Positions 1 to 5,524 of a stretch of DNA of 8,857 nucleotides are shown one piece after another. Source of the DNA: Alphaproteobacteria bacterium (GTDB lineage: Bacteria; Pseudomonadota; Alphaproteobacteria; JAJTHO01); assembly GCA_021297975.1 (NCBI GenBank), contig JAJTHO010000105.1, positions 1 through 8,857 of the forward strand, read 5' to 3'. The translations under genes were made by a program, and so were the position numbers. Each line of letters opens with the position of its first letter. The first letter of the stretch is position 1. The notes beneath the pieces are model-generated. The model was not told the origin of the DNA. It ran no database searches and saw nothing but the letters and a program-made list of their open reading frames with translations.

Positions 1-789
1 ACCTGGGCGGTGCTGCTGGTGTTTCTTGGTTTTGGGGCGATTGGCTTTGCCGATGATTATTTGAAGGTGAGTAAGCGCAACACCAAGGGGCTGAGCGGGA
101 CACGGAAATTGTTTCTGCAATCCATTATATCGCTTCTGGCAATGGTGCTGATTATTGCCGATACGCATGTTGAGATGCAGTACACGCTGGCGGTGCCGTT
201 TTTTGGCGTACTGCTAAAAATTGGTTTGCTGTATGTGTTGTTTGCCATGTTTGTGATGGTGGGGGCATCGAACGCGGTGAACCTGACCGATGGGCTGGAC
301 GGCCTCGCGATTACGCCGGTAATGCTGGCGGGGGCGTGTTTTGCGTTTATTGCCTATCTCGTGGGGAATGCTGTGTATGCCAGCTATCTGCAATTGCCGC
401 ACTTGCCGGGTAGCGGCGAGTTGGCGGTTTTTTGCGGCGCACTGGTCGGGGCGTCTTTAGGCTTTTTGTGGTATAACGCGCCGCCGGCACAGATTTTTAT
501 GGGTGATACAGGGTCGCTCGCGCTGGGCGGAGCGCTCGGCGCGGTTGCGGTTGCAACGAAACATGAACTGGTGCTGGCGATTGTGGGCGGGCTGTTTGTG
601 ATTGAGGCGCTGTCGGTGATGATTCAGGTTGTCTCTTATAAAACAACCGGCAAGCGTGTGTTTCGCATGGCGCCGATACACCATCATTTTGAAAAGCTGG
701 GCTGGCCGGAATCGAAAGTGGTGATTCGCTTTTGGATTATTGCGGTGATGTTTGCTCTCCTTGGCCTCGCGAGTTTGAAAATACGATGA
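1..789 (+). CDS. mraY: Phospho-N-acetylmuramoyl-pentapeptide transferase, 5' end missing
   Basis: MraY is the integral inner-membrane enzyme that transfers phospho-MurNAc-pentapeptide from UDP to undecaprenyl phosphate, making lipid I. The reading frame is open from base 1 and ends at TGA 787-789, giving 262 codons of a protein usually about 360 aa long, so roughly the first 100 residues lie outside the window. Visible family motifs, numbered within the fragment, are the Asp-Asp pair of GFADDYLK (18-19), NLTDGLDGLA (from 94), the active-site segment FMGDTGSLALGG (from 166) and the PIHHHFEKLGW histidine motif (from 225). Several hydrophobic segments fit its multi-spanning topology. It heads a dcw run with murD, ftsW and murG on the same strand. 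A 160-bp gap carrying a palindromic element separates it from murD, unlike the overlapping junctions further on. The GTG at 10 is internal to the gene and not its start. Confidence 0.97.
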   Translation, partial: TWAVLLVFLGFGAIGFADDYLKVSKRNTKGLSGTRKLFLQSIISLLAMVLIIADTHVEMQYTLAVPFFGVLLKIGLLYVLFAMFVMVGASNAVNLTDGLDGLAITPVMLAGACFAFIAYLVGNAVYASYLQLPHLPGSGELAVFCGALVGASLGFLWYNAPPAQIFMGDTGSLALGGALGAVAVATKHELVLAIVGGLFVIEALSVMIQVVSYKTTGKRVFRMAPIHHHFEKLGWPESKVVIRFWIIAVMFALLGLASLKIR

Positions 790-817
790 CGCAGCTTTTT
801 TCTTTAGTAGGCGTACA

Positions 818-927
818 GCGTCATCCCGAGCGAGCAAAACCTTGGTTTTGCGACGTCGAGGGATCTTTTTTAAGCACGAGGAGATCCCTCCACGCGCCTG
901 CTAACGCAGCCTTGGTCGGGATGACGC
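818..927. repeat. Palindromic intergenic element with nested hairpins
   Basis: A 110-bp inverted-repeat element fills most of the mraY-murD gap. The outer arms pair perfectly over 12 bp (818-829 with 916-927, GCGTCATCCCGA). An inner stem pairs over 9 bp (858-866 GAGGGATCT with 882-890). Between outer and inner stem, each side holds its own hairpin: 834-851 (8-bp stem GCAAAACC, loop TT) on the left and 898-909 (4-bp stem CTGC, loop TAAC) on the right. Single-stranded DNA or RNA could therefore fold as a three-arm cloverleaf. The end sequence resembles a widespread class of intergenic palindromic repeats seen in alphaproteobacteria; that assignment comes from recall of the motif, not from a search. 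No transposase is present. The 73-codon open frame across it (732-953) is an artefact of the repeat. Confidence 0.85.
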
Positions 928-949
928 AATATTTTTTTAGGAGCGCGGC

Positions 950-2332
950 GTGATACCTGTACACACCTATGCCGGACAAACTGTCTATATCCTTGGCCTT
1001 GGCAAGACCGGGCTTGCGGTTGCCGATGCGCTGAAAGCGGGCGGGGCGCGGGTTATCCTTGATGATGATAACGCGGGCGCGGTGGAGGCGGCAAAAGCAG
1101 CGGGCTGGGAAACAGCGAACCGCGATGCGGCGGTGTGGGACGACATCGCGGCGCTGCACATCAGCCCCGGTATTGCCACTGATTTTCCAAAGCCGCATCC
1201 GGTTGTGAAGGCGGCGCTTGCGGCCGGTGTGCCGCTGATTGGTGATCTTGATTTATACGCAGCCGCAAGGCCGCACGACACGTTCTTAGCGATTACCGGC
1301 ACCAACGGCAAATCCACGACAACGGCGCTTTTGGGGCATATCCTGCGCGAATGCGGCGTGCCGTCAGCGGTTGCGGGCAATATCGGCACGCCGGTGCTCG
1401 CGCTGGATAATCCAGCCGAGCCGCAGACGTTGGCGCTGGAGGTGTCGTCGTACCAGCTGGTTCTGAACGACAGCGTGCGCTATCACCACGCGGCGCTTTT
1501 AAACATCACACCAGACCACCTAGACCGCCACGGCGGGATGGATGGGTATATCGCCGCTAAGGCGCGAATTTTTGAGGAGCAGCCTCTGGGCGCGGCGGCC
1601 GTTATCGGCGTTGATACCCCGCCGACGCAGTATCTTTATGAAGCCCTGCGCCGGGAACGGGACGGCGGGGTGATTCCCGTGTCGGTTTTGCAAAAAGTGC
1701 ACCGCGGTGTGTATGTGGAGCAGGGCGAGTTGATTGACAACACGGACGGCGGCGCGGGTGTGCGCATTGCCGATTTGCGCCAGTTTACTCGGTTGCCGGG
1801 GGTGCATAACTGGCAGAATATTGCGGTAGCGTACGCGCTCGCGACAGCGGGGGCGGGGCTGAGTCCGCAAGAGGTGATGGCGGCAACGGCGACCTTCCCC
1901 GGCCTCGCGCACCGTCAGGAATATATTACCAAACGCGGCGATGTTGTCTTTATCAACGACAGCAAAGCAACCAACGCTGAGGCGGCGGAGCGGGCGCTGG
2001 TCTGTTATCAGAATATTTATTGGATCATCGGCGGCAAGGCAAAAGACGGCGGGATTGATAGCCTTGTTGAGCATTTTCCGCGCATCCGTCATGCGTATGG
2101 CATTGGCGATGCCGGGGCGGCGTTTGGGGAGCTGCTGAAAAAACATGGCGTGCCGTTTACATTATCGGGAACATTAGACGTTGCCGTTGAGCAGGCGGCG
2201 GCGGCCGCGGCGGCGGATGCGGCAGCGGGGGAAAAAGTCGTGCTCCTATCCCCGGCCTGCGCCTCGTTTGACCAGTTTGCCAATTTTGAGCAGCGCGGTG
2301 AGCAGTTTCGGGATAAGGTGATGGGGTTATGA
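950..2332 (+). CDS. murD: UDP-N-acetylmuramoyl-L-alanine--D-glutamate ligase
   Basis: MurD is the cytoplasmic ligase that adds D-glutamate to UDP-MurNAc-L-Ala using ATP. The 460-aa product has the full Mur-ligase layout: an N-terminal UDP-binding domain with GLGKTG (16-21), the P-loop TGTNGKSTTT (from 116), GNIGTP (143-148), EVSSYQ (164-169), NITPDHLDRH (185-194), a lysine at 204 matching the carbamylated lysine of the family, HNWQN (286-290), HRQE (321-324), and the C-terminal-domain motifs NDSKATN (336-342), GGKAKDGG (361-368) and SPACASFDQF (434-443). The length is normal. The start is GTG at 950, chosen because AGGAG at 939-943 sits 6 nt upstream and the protein then begins just before the Rossmann strand. 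An alanine-rich run (416-426, encoded by GCG repeats) is probably a surface segment. The stop TGA overlaps the next start as ATGA, suggesting translational coupling into the nucleotidyltransferase gene. Confidence 0.98.
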   Translation: MIPVHTYAGQTVYILGLGKTGLAVADALKAGGARVILDDDNAGAVEAAKAAGWETANRDAAVWDDIAALHISPGIATDFPKPHPVVKAALAAGVPLIGDLDLYAAARPHDTFLAITGTNGKSTTTALLGHILRECGVPSAVAGNIGTPVLALDNPAEPQTLALEVSSYQLVLNDSVRYHHAALLNITPDHLDRHGGMDGYIAAKARIFEEQPLGAAAVIGVDTPPTQYLYEALRRERDGGVIPVSVLQKVHRGVYVEQGELIDNTDGGAGVRIADLRQFTRLPGVHNWQNIAVAYALATAGAGLSPQEVMAATATFPGLAHRQEYITKRGDVVFINDSKATNAEAAERALVCYQNIYWIIGGKAKDGGIDSLVEHFPRIRHAYGIGDAGAAFGELLKKHGVPFTLSGTLDVAVEQAAAAAAADAAAGEKVVLLSPACASFDQFANFEQRGEQFRDKVMGL

Positions 2333-2658
2333 TGCAGCATCAAGACCCCGTCCTGAGCACATACCTTAGGGCTTTACAGCATTTGGAGGGTGATAGACTT
2401 GTGCGGGCTGTTTTATTTGGCTCACGCGCACGTGGGGATGCGCGGGCGGATTCAGATTATGATATCGCGGTTTTTTTGAAGAATTTTTCCAATCGCTGGG
2501 ATGAGAAAGATAAGCTGCTTGAAATTGAAACGGCCATCATCCTTGAAACGGGGGCTGTTATAAATTCCAAACCTTTCCCGGAAGGGGCGGAAAACGAGCG
2601 CACACCATTGATGCATGAGATACGACTGGAAGGTATAGACTTGTGTCGTCCGAAGTAG
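2329..2658 (+). CDS. MNT-type nucleotidyltransferase, probable antitoxin-like partner of the HEPN protein
   Basis: This 109-aa protein belongs to the minimal nucleotidyltransferase (MNT) group of the polymerase-beta fold. The signature is GSRARGDARADSDYD (31-45): the GS motif followed by the DxD pair D43/D45 that binds metal and NTP. The family is often paired with HEPN proteins; in studied pairs the MNT protein adds AMP to the HEPN toxin and silences it. That role is inferred here from pairing. I do not see a clear third acidic residue on the later strand, where the protein reads AVINSKPF, so activity is not assured. The start is ATG 2329 in an ATGA overlap with the murD stop; a second ATG follows at 2332. 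The 3' end overlaps the HEPN gene by 16 bp. Base composition is lower in GC than its neighbours (23 of 60 at 2461-2520), suggesting acquisition. Confidence 0.9.
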   Translation: MMQHQDPVLSTYLRALQHLEGDRLVRAVLFGSRARGDARADSDYDIAVFLKNFSNRWDEKDKLLEIETAIILETGAVINSKPFPEGAENERTPLMHEIRLEGIDLCRPK

Positions 2659-3035
2659 ATAACTATTTGCATAAAGCGCGGATGTCTCTGGTAGAGGCTA
2701 AGTTGCTGTTGCCAATGGAGCTTTATGAGACAGCGGGAAGGCTTGCTTATATGGCTGCTTTTCATGCCGCGCAGGCATATATTTTTTCATGCAACAAAAG
2801 AGCAGTTAAAACCCATTCTGGTGTACGAAGTGAATTGGCGCGCTTGCTGACGGAGCAAAAGCGTGACGCGAAAGAGTACACGACTTTTTTAGGATGGGCA
2901 TACACTATAAAAGAAATTGCTGATTATGAAGTGGGAGAGAATGCGACGTTGCCAGCTGATATGGCGCATGAAGCATTGGCAAAAGCGGAACGCTTTGTAA
3001 GCGATTTTGAAAAATTTTTAGAGGAGTCGTCATGA
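2643..3035 (+). CDS. HEPN domain protein, probable toxin-like partner of the MNT protein
   Basis: This 130-aa, mostly helical protein fits the HEPN domain (PF05168-like) by pattern: an early YLHKARMSLVEAKLLL helix, a RLAYMAAFHAAQAYIF helix (33-48), the turn KTHSGVRSELARLL (56-69) and IADYEVG (92-98) before the last helices. HEPN proteins paired with MNT enzymes are commonly ribonuclease toxins. The usual R-(4-6 residues)-H nuclease motif is not at its expected place: the segment that normally reads R-x-x-A-D-Y is K90-E-I-A-D-Y here. R53-AVKT-H58 fits the spacing but lies in a different turn. Catalysis is therefore uncertain. The start is GTG 2643, supported by GGAAGG at 2628-2633 with a 9-nt spacer. 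It overlaps the MNT gene by 16 bp, and its TGA overlaps the ftsW ATG. The DNA is AT-rich (29, 24 and 22 of 60 G+C at 2701, 2761 and 2881). Confidence 0.85.
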   Translation: MSSEVDNYLHKARMSLVEAKLLLPMELYETAGRLAYMAAFHAAQAYIFSCNKRAVKTHSGVRSELARLLTEQKRDAKEYTTFLGWAYTIKEIADYEVGENATLPADMAHEALAKAERFVSDFEKFLEESS

Positions 3036-4159
3036 CCGCCTTCGCCATCCTGCGCAGCGATACAACGGTTATTGGCCGCTGGCTGTGGACGGTGGATAAA
3101 ACGCTGCTGGCGCTGCTGCTCCTGCTGATGGGGGTTGGTTTTCTGCTGCTGTTTGCTGCAAGCCCGGCGGTTGCGGAAGGGCACGGCCTATCCCCGTATT
3201 ATTTTGTGATGAAGCAGGGGATTTTGCTGCCCATTGCACTGCTGATTTTAGTCGGGACATCGCTGTTAACCCCGAAAGGCGTGCGCCGCATTGCCTGTTT
3301 GGGGTTACTCTTTACCTACGCTGCGCTCGTGGCAACACTGTTTCTCGCGCCGGAGATTAAGGGCGCGACCCGCTGGGTGAGTATAGCCGGGTTTACGCTG
3401 CAGGCATCCGAATTTGCGAAGCCGACGCTCGCGGTTGTGAGCGCGTGGATGTTTGCCGAATGGGCAAAGAATCCGGTGTTTCCTGGGCGTCTGGTGGCGC
3501 TGCTGCTGTATGCGCTGGCGGCGGGGCTGATTATTTTACAGCCTGATCTCGGCATGACGATTGTGCTGTCGGCGGTGTGGTGGGGGCAGTTTTTTTTGGC
3601 GGGCATGCCGCTGTTATGGCTGATAATTTTTATACCCGGCGTGATGGGGGCGGGGGTGTTGGCCTATACCTTATTGCCGCACGTTAAAAGCCGGATGGAC
3701 AGATTTTTAAACCCCGATACGGGGGATACGTATCAGATTGATCAGTCGCTCCGCGCGATTGGTGAGGGCGGCTGGTTTGGTGTAGGCCCTGGGGAAGGGC
3801 ACATCAAAAACGCCCTGCCCGATGCGCACGCGGATTTTATTTTTGCGGTGGCGGTTGAGGAATTTGGCGTGATTGCCTGTTCTTTATTATTGCTGCTGAT
3901 TGTGGGGATTTTCTGGCGCGGCTGCCGGCATGTGCTGAAACAGGACAATCTGTTTATCATGCTGGCGGTGAGCGGTATCCTGATTCAGTTTATCACCCAG
4001 TCGTTTATCAATATTGCCTCCACCGTGCATTTGATTCCAACGAAAGGGATGACGTTGCCGTTTGTGAGCTATGGCGGCTCGTCGCTTTTGGCACTGGCGT
4101 TTGGGATGGGGGTTGTGCTCGCGTTGACACGCAAAGGCGCGGCGGAGCGGCTCTCGTGA
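3032..4159 (+). CDS. ftsW: SEDS-family septal peptidoglycan glycosyltransferase FtsW
   Basis: FtsW polymerises lipid II into glycan strands at the division site with a class B penicillin-binding protein. The 375-aa polytopic protein shows the SEDS motifs: GATRW with ASEFAKP (111-131), LQPDLGM (169-175), HVKSRMDRFLNP (217-228), TYQIDQSLRAIGEGGWFGVGPGEG (starting at 233), ALPDAHADFIFAVAVEEFG (from 261) with D268 in the position of the catalytic aspartate, and the C-terminal PFVSYGGSSL (343-352). Synteny with murD and murG favours FtsW over RodA. The start is ATG 3032, with AGGAG at 3022-3026 and a 5-nt spacer; this ribosome binding site lies inside the HEPN gene. Its ATG overlaps the HEPN stop (ATGA), and its own TGA overlaps the murG GTG, so FtsW translation is probably coupled to the inserted module. 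Length is in the normal range. Confidence 0.97.
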   Translation: MTAFAILRSDTTVIGRWLWTVDKTLLALLLLLMGVGFLLLFAASPAVAEGHGLSPYYFVMKQGILLPIALLILVGTSLLTPKGVRRIACLGLLFTYAALVATLFLAPEIKGATRWVSIAGFTLQASEFAKPTLAVVSAWMFAEWAKNPVFPGRLVALLLYALAAGLIILQPDLGMTIVLSAVWWGQFFLAGMPLLWLIIFIPGVMGAGVLAYTLLPHVKSRMDRFLNPDTGDTYQIDQSLRAIGEGGWFGVGPGEGHIKNALPDAHADFIFAVAVEEFGVIACSLLLLLIVGIFWRGCRHVLKQDNLFIMLAVSGILIQFITQSFINIASTVHLIPTKGMTLPFVSYGGSSLLALAFGMGVVLALTRKGAAERLS

Positions 4160-5214
4160 TTATTTTGGCGGCGGGCGGCACGGGCGGGCATATGTTCCCA
4201 GCCGAGGCTGTGGCGCACGCGCTGGCGGCAAAGGGCAGGGCGCTGACCCTTATCACCGATACACGCGGCGCGGCGTATACCAAGGCGTGGCCGGAACACC
4301 GGGCGGTTATTTTGCCGATTCGCAATCCCGGCGGCGGGGCAAAGGCGGCGTTGCCGTTTGCGATGTCGGCGCTGCGGAGTATTCCCCCGGCTTTAAGGGC
4401 GCTGCGCGGGGCGGAGGCGGTGCTGTGTTTTGGCGGGTATCCGACGTTGCCTGCGGGGTTACTCGCGGCGCTGCTGGGTGTGCCGCTGCTTGTGCATGAG
4501 CAGAACGCGCTGATGGGGCGAACGAACCGTTTGCTGGCGCGATACGCCGATGCGGCGGCGCTGTCGTTTATTGATACGGTGAAGGTGCCGAAACAGGCGG
4601 CACGCGTGTTTACCGGCAATCCCGTGCGCCCCGGGATTATGCTTGCTGCGCAAAGTCCCTATCCCCCGGCGGACAGCGGCACGCTGGAGATTTTAGTGCT
4701 GGGCGGCAGCCAAGGGGCAAAGATTCTGGCCGATTATGTCCCGGCGGCGATTGCGGCCTTGTCGGATAACCTGCGCAGCCGCGTGCGGGTGGTGCAGCAG
4801 GCGCGGGCGGATGATGTGGCTGGCGTAACGGCGGCGTATGCTAGCGCCGGTATCCCGGCGGAGGTTAACAGCTTTTTTGATGATATGCCGGCGCGCTATA
4901 CGGCGGCGCAGCTGGTGATTGCACGGAGCGGCGCGAGCACTTGCGCAGAGCTGACAACAATAGGCCGCCCGGCGCTGTTTATCCCCTTTGCCGCGGCAGC
5001 CGAAGACCACCAGACCCGCAATGCTGAGGCCTTAGCGCGGCAGGGCGCGGCATGGATTGCGGCAGAGACCGAGGTTCGCAGCGGCGCGCTTTCGGAGAAG
5101 CTGGCCGCGCTGCTGAGCGATCCCAAAGGGCTGCATCATGCGGCAGCCGCCGCCGCAGGATTGATAGGCTATCAGCCGGTGCAAAAAGTTTTGGCGGCTT
5201 TAAATCTTTCTTAA
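4156..5214 (+). CDS. murG: UDP-GlcNAc:lipid I N-acetylglucosaminyltransferase MurG
   Basis: MurG is a peripheral inner-membrane GT-B glycosyltransferase that adds GlcNAc to lipid I, giving lipid II, the substrate of FtsW encoded just upstream. The 352-aa length is typical. Motifs in order are the N-terminal glycine loop GGTGGH (7-12), GGYPTLPA (93-100), HEQN (113-116), TGNPVR (153-158), the second glycine loop GGSQGA (183-188), SGASTCAE (258-265) with the conserved glutamate of the nucleotide-sugar site, and DHQ (284-286). The start is GTG 4156, overlapping the ftsW stop as GTGA, with GGAG at 4144-4147. Stop TAA is 5212-5214. In many bacteria murC and murB come next; here they do not, so the local dcw run ends at this gene. 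Confidence 0.98.
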   Translation: MIILAAGGTGGHMFPAEAVAHALAAKGRALTLITDTRGAAYTKAWPEHRAVILPIRNPGGGAKAALPFAMSALRSIPPALRALRGAEAVLCFGGYPTLPAGLLAALLGVPLLVHEQNALMGRTNRLLARYADAAALSFIDTVKVPKQAARVFTGNPVRPGIMLAAQSPYPPADSGTLEILVLGGSQGAKILADYVPAAIAALSDNLRSRVRVVQQARADDVAGVTAAYASAGIPAEVNSFFDDMPARYTAAQLVIARSGASTCAELTTIGRPALFIPFAAAAEDHQTRNAEALARQGAAWIAAETEVRSGALSEKLAALLSDPKGLHHAAAAAAGLIGYQPVQKVLAALNLS

Positions 5215-5264
5215 CCGACCTTGTTGTAATAAATGATAACCGAATCACCTTGTTCGGTAATAAA
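5212..5264 (+). repeat. Imperfect tandem repeat starting at the murG stop codon
   Basis: Two adjacent copies of one motif are visible. Copy 1 (5212-5233) reads TAACCG, ACCTTGTT, GTAATAAA. Copy 2 (5237-5264) reads the same blocks with AATC inserted after TAACCG and CG inserted before GTAATAAA. The murG stop TAA is the first triplet of copy 1. The blocks match exactly apart from the two insertions, so chance similarity is unlikely, although the sequence is short. It could be a local duplication, or paired binding sites for a regulator of the small gene at 5285. Confidence 0.7.
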
Positions 5265-5275
5265 ATTACAACAGG
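5220..5275 (+). promoter_or_regulatory. Nested stem-loop leader that may mask the ribosome binding site
   Basis: An outer stem pairs 5222-5230 (TGTTGTAAT) with 5265-5273 over 9 bp, extendable by a U-G and a C-G pair to 5220 and 5275. An inner hairpin pairs 5239-5244 (ACCGAA) with 5253-5258. The extended outer stem reaches into AGGAG (5273-5277), the ribosome binding site of the gene at 5285, so folding could lower its translation. No run of T follows, so it is not a typical intrinsic terminator, though it may stabilise the 3' end of murG mRNA. The fold is read by eye; no energy was computed. Confidence 0.5.
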
Positions 5276-5284
5276 AGACATCTT

Positions 5285-5524
5285 ATGCGTGCATTGAGCG
5301 GCCACAGCCAGTTCTTTCTGGAAAAATTCAAGCCGCAGATTAGCGGTGACAGCCTGATTATTTCAACCCTCGGCCTGAGTCAGGACTGCCAGCAGGATAT
5401 CTGCCAGGTGCTGATCGAGCATGGTTTGGAATTTGATATAACGGCAAGTGATATTCGTTTCGATGCGGCTATCCTATCAATGGAAGAGACAGCAATAGAA
5501 CAAGAATTGAGCGTTGCGGCTTAA
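5285..5524 (+). CDS. Small protein of unknown function (79 aa)
   Basis: I do not recognise this family. The frame is supported as a real gene by AGGAG at 5273-5277, 7 nt before ATG 5285, and by GC content near that of core genes (32 of 60 at 5341-5400). The product is acidic overall and soluble-looking, with no signal peptide or membrane segment. It begins MRALSGHSQFFLEKFKP; a middle part, DSLIISTLGLSQDCQQDICQ (20-39), contains two cysteines five residues apart (Cys-Gln-Gln-Asp-Ile-Cys), and the tail is rich in glutamate. It lies 70 bp after murG and may be read from the same transcript, behind a structured leader. It is convergent with ettA, and the two stop codons overlap within TTAA at 5521-5524, leaving no room for a terminator between them. 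Confidence 0.7.
   Translation: MRALSGHSQFFLEKFKPQISGDSLIISTLGLSQDCQQDICQVLIEHGLEFDITASDIRFDAAILSMEETAIEQELSVAA

Noticed and set aside
732..953. 73-codon + frame across the mraY-murD gap
   Set aside because: It is the translation of the palindromic repeat and the mraY tail in another frame; no ribosome binding site or protein-like composition.
821..1198. 125-codon minus-strand frame over the repeat and murD start
   Set aside because: Antisense shadow of murD and the palindrome; no independent evidence.
2195..2230. GCG-rich microsatellite-like run in murD
   Set aside because: It encodes an alanine-rich surface segment in frame with no sign of length change or phase switching; ordinary for GC-rich genomes.
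5221..5266. Promoter for the 79-aa gene using TAAAAT at 5261-5266
   Set aside because: No acceptable -35 box at 15-19 bp upstream; the AT-rich blocks are explained by the tandem repeat and stem.
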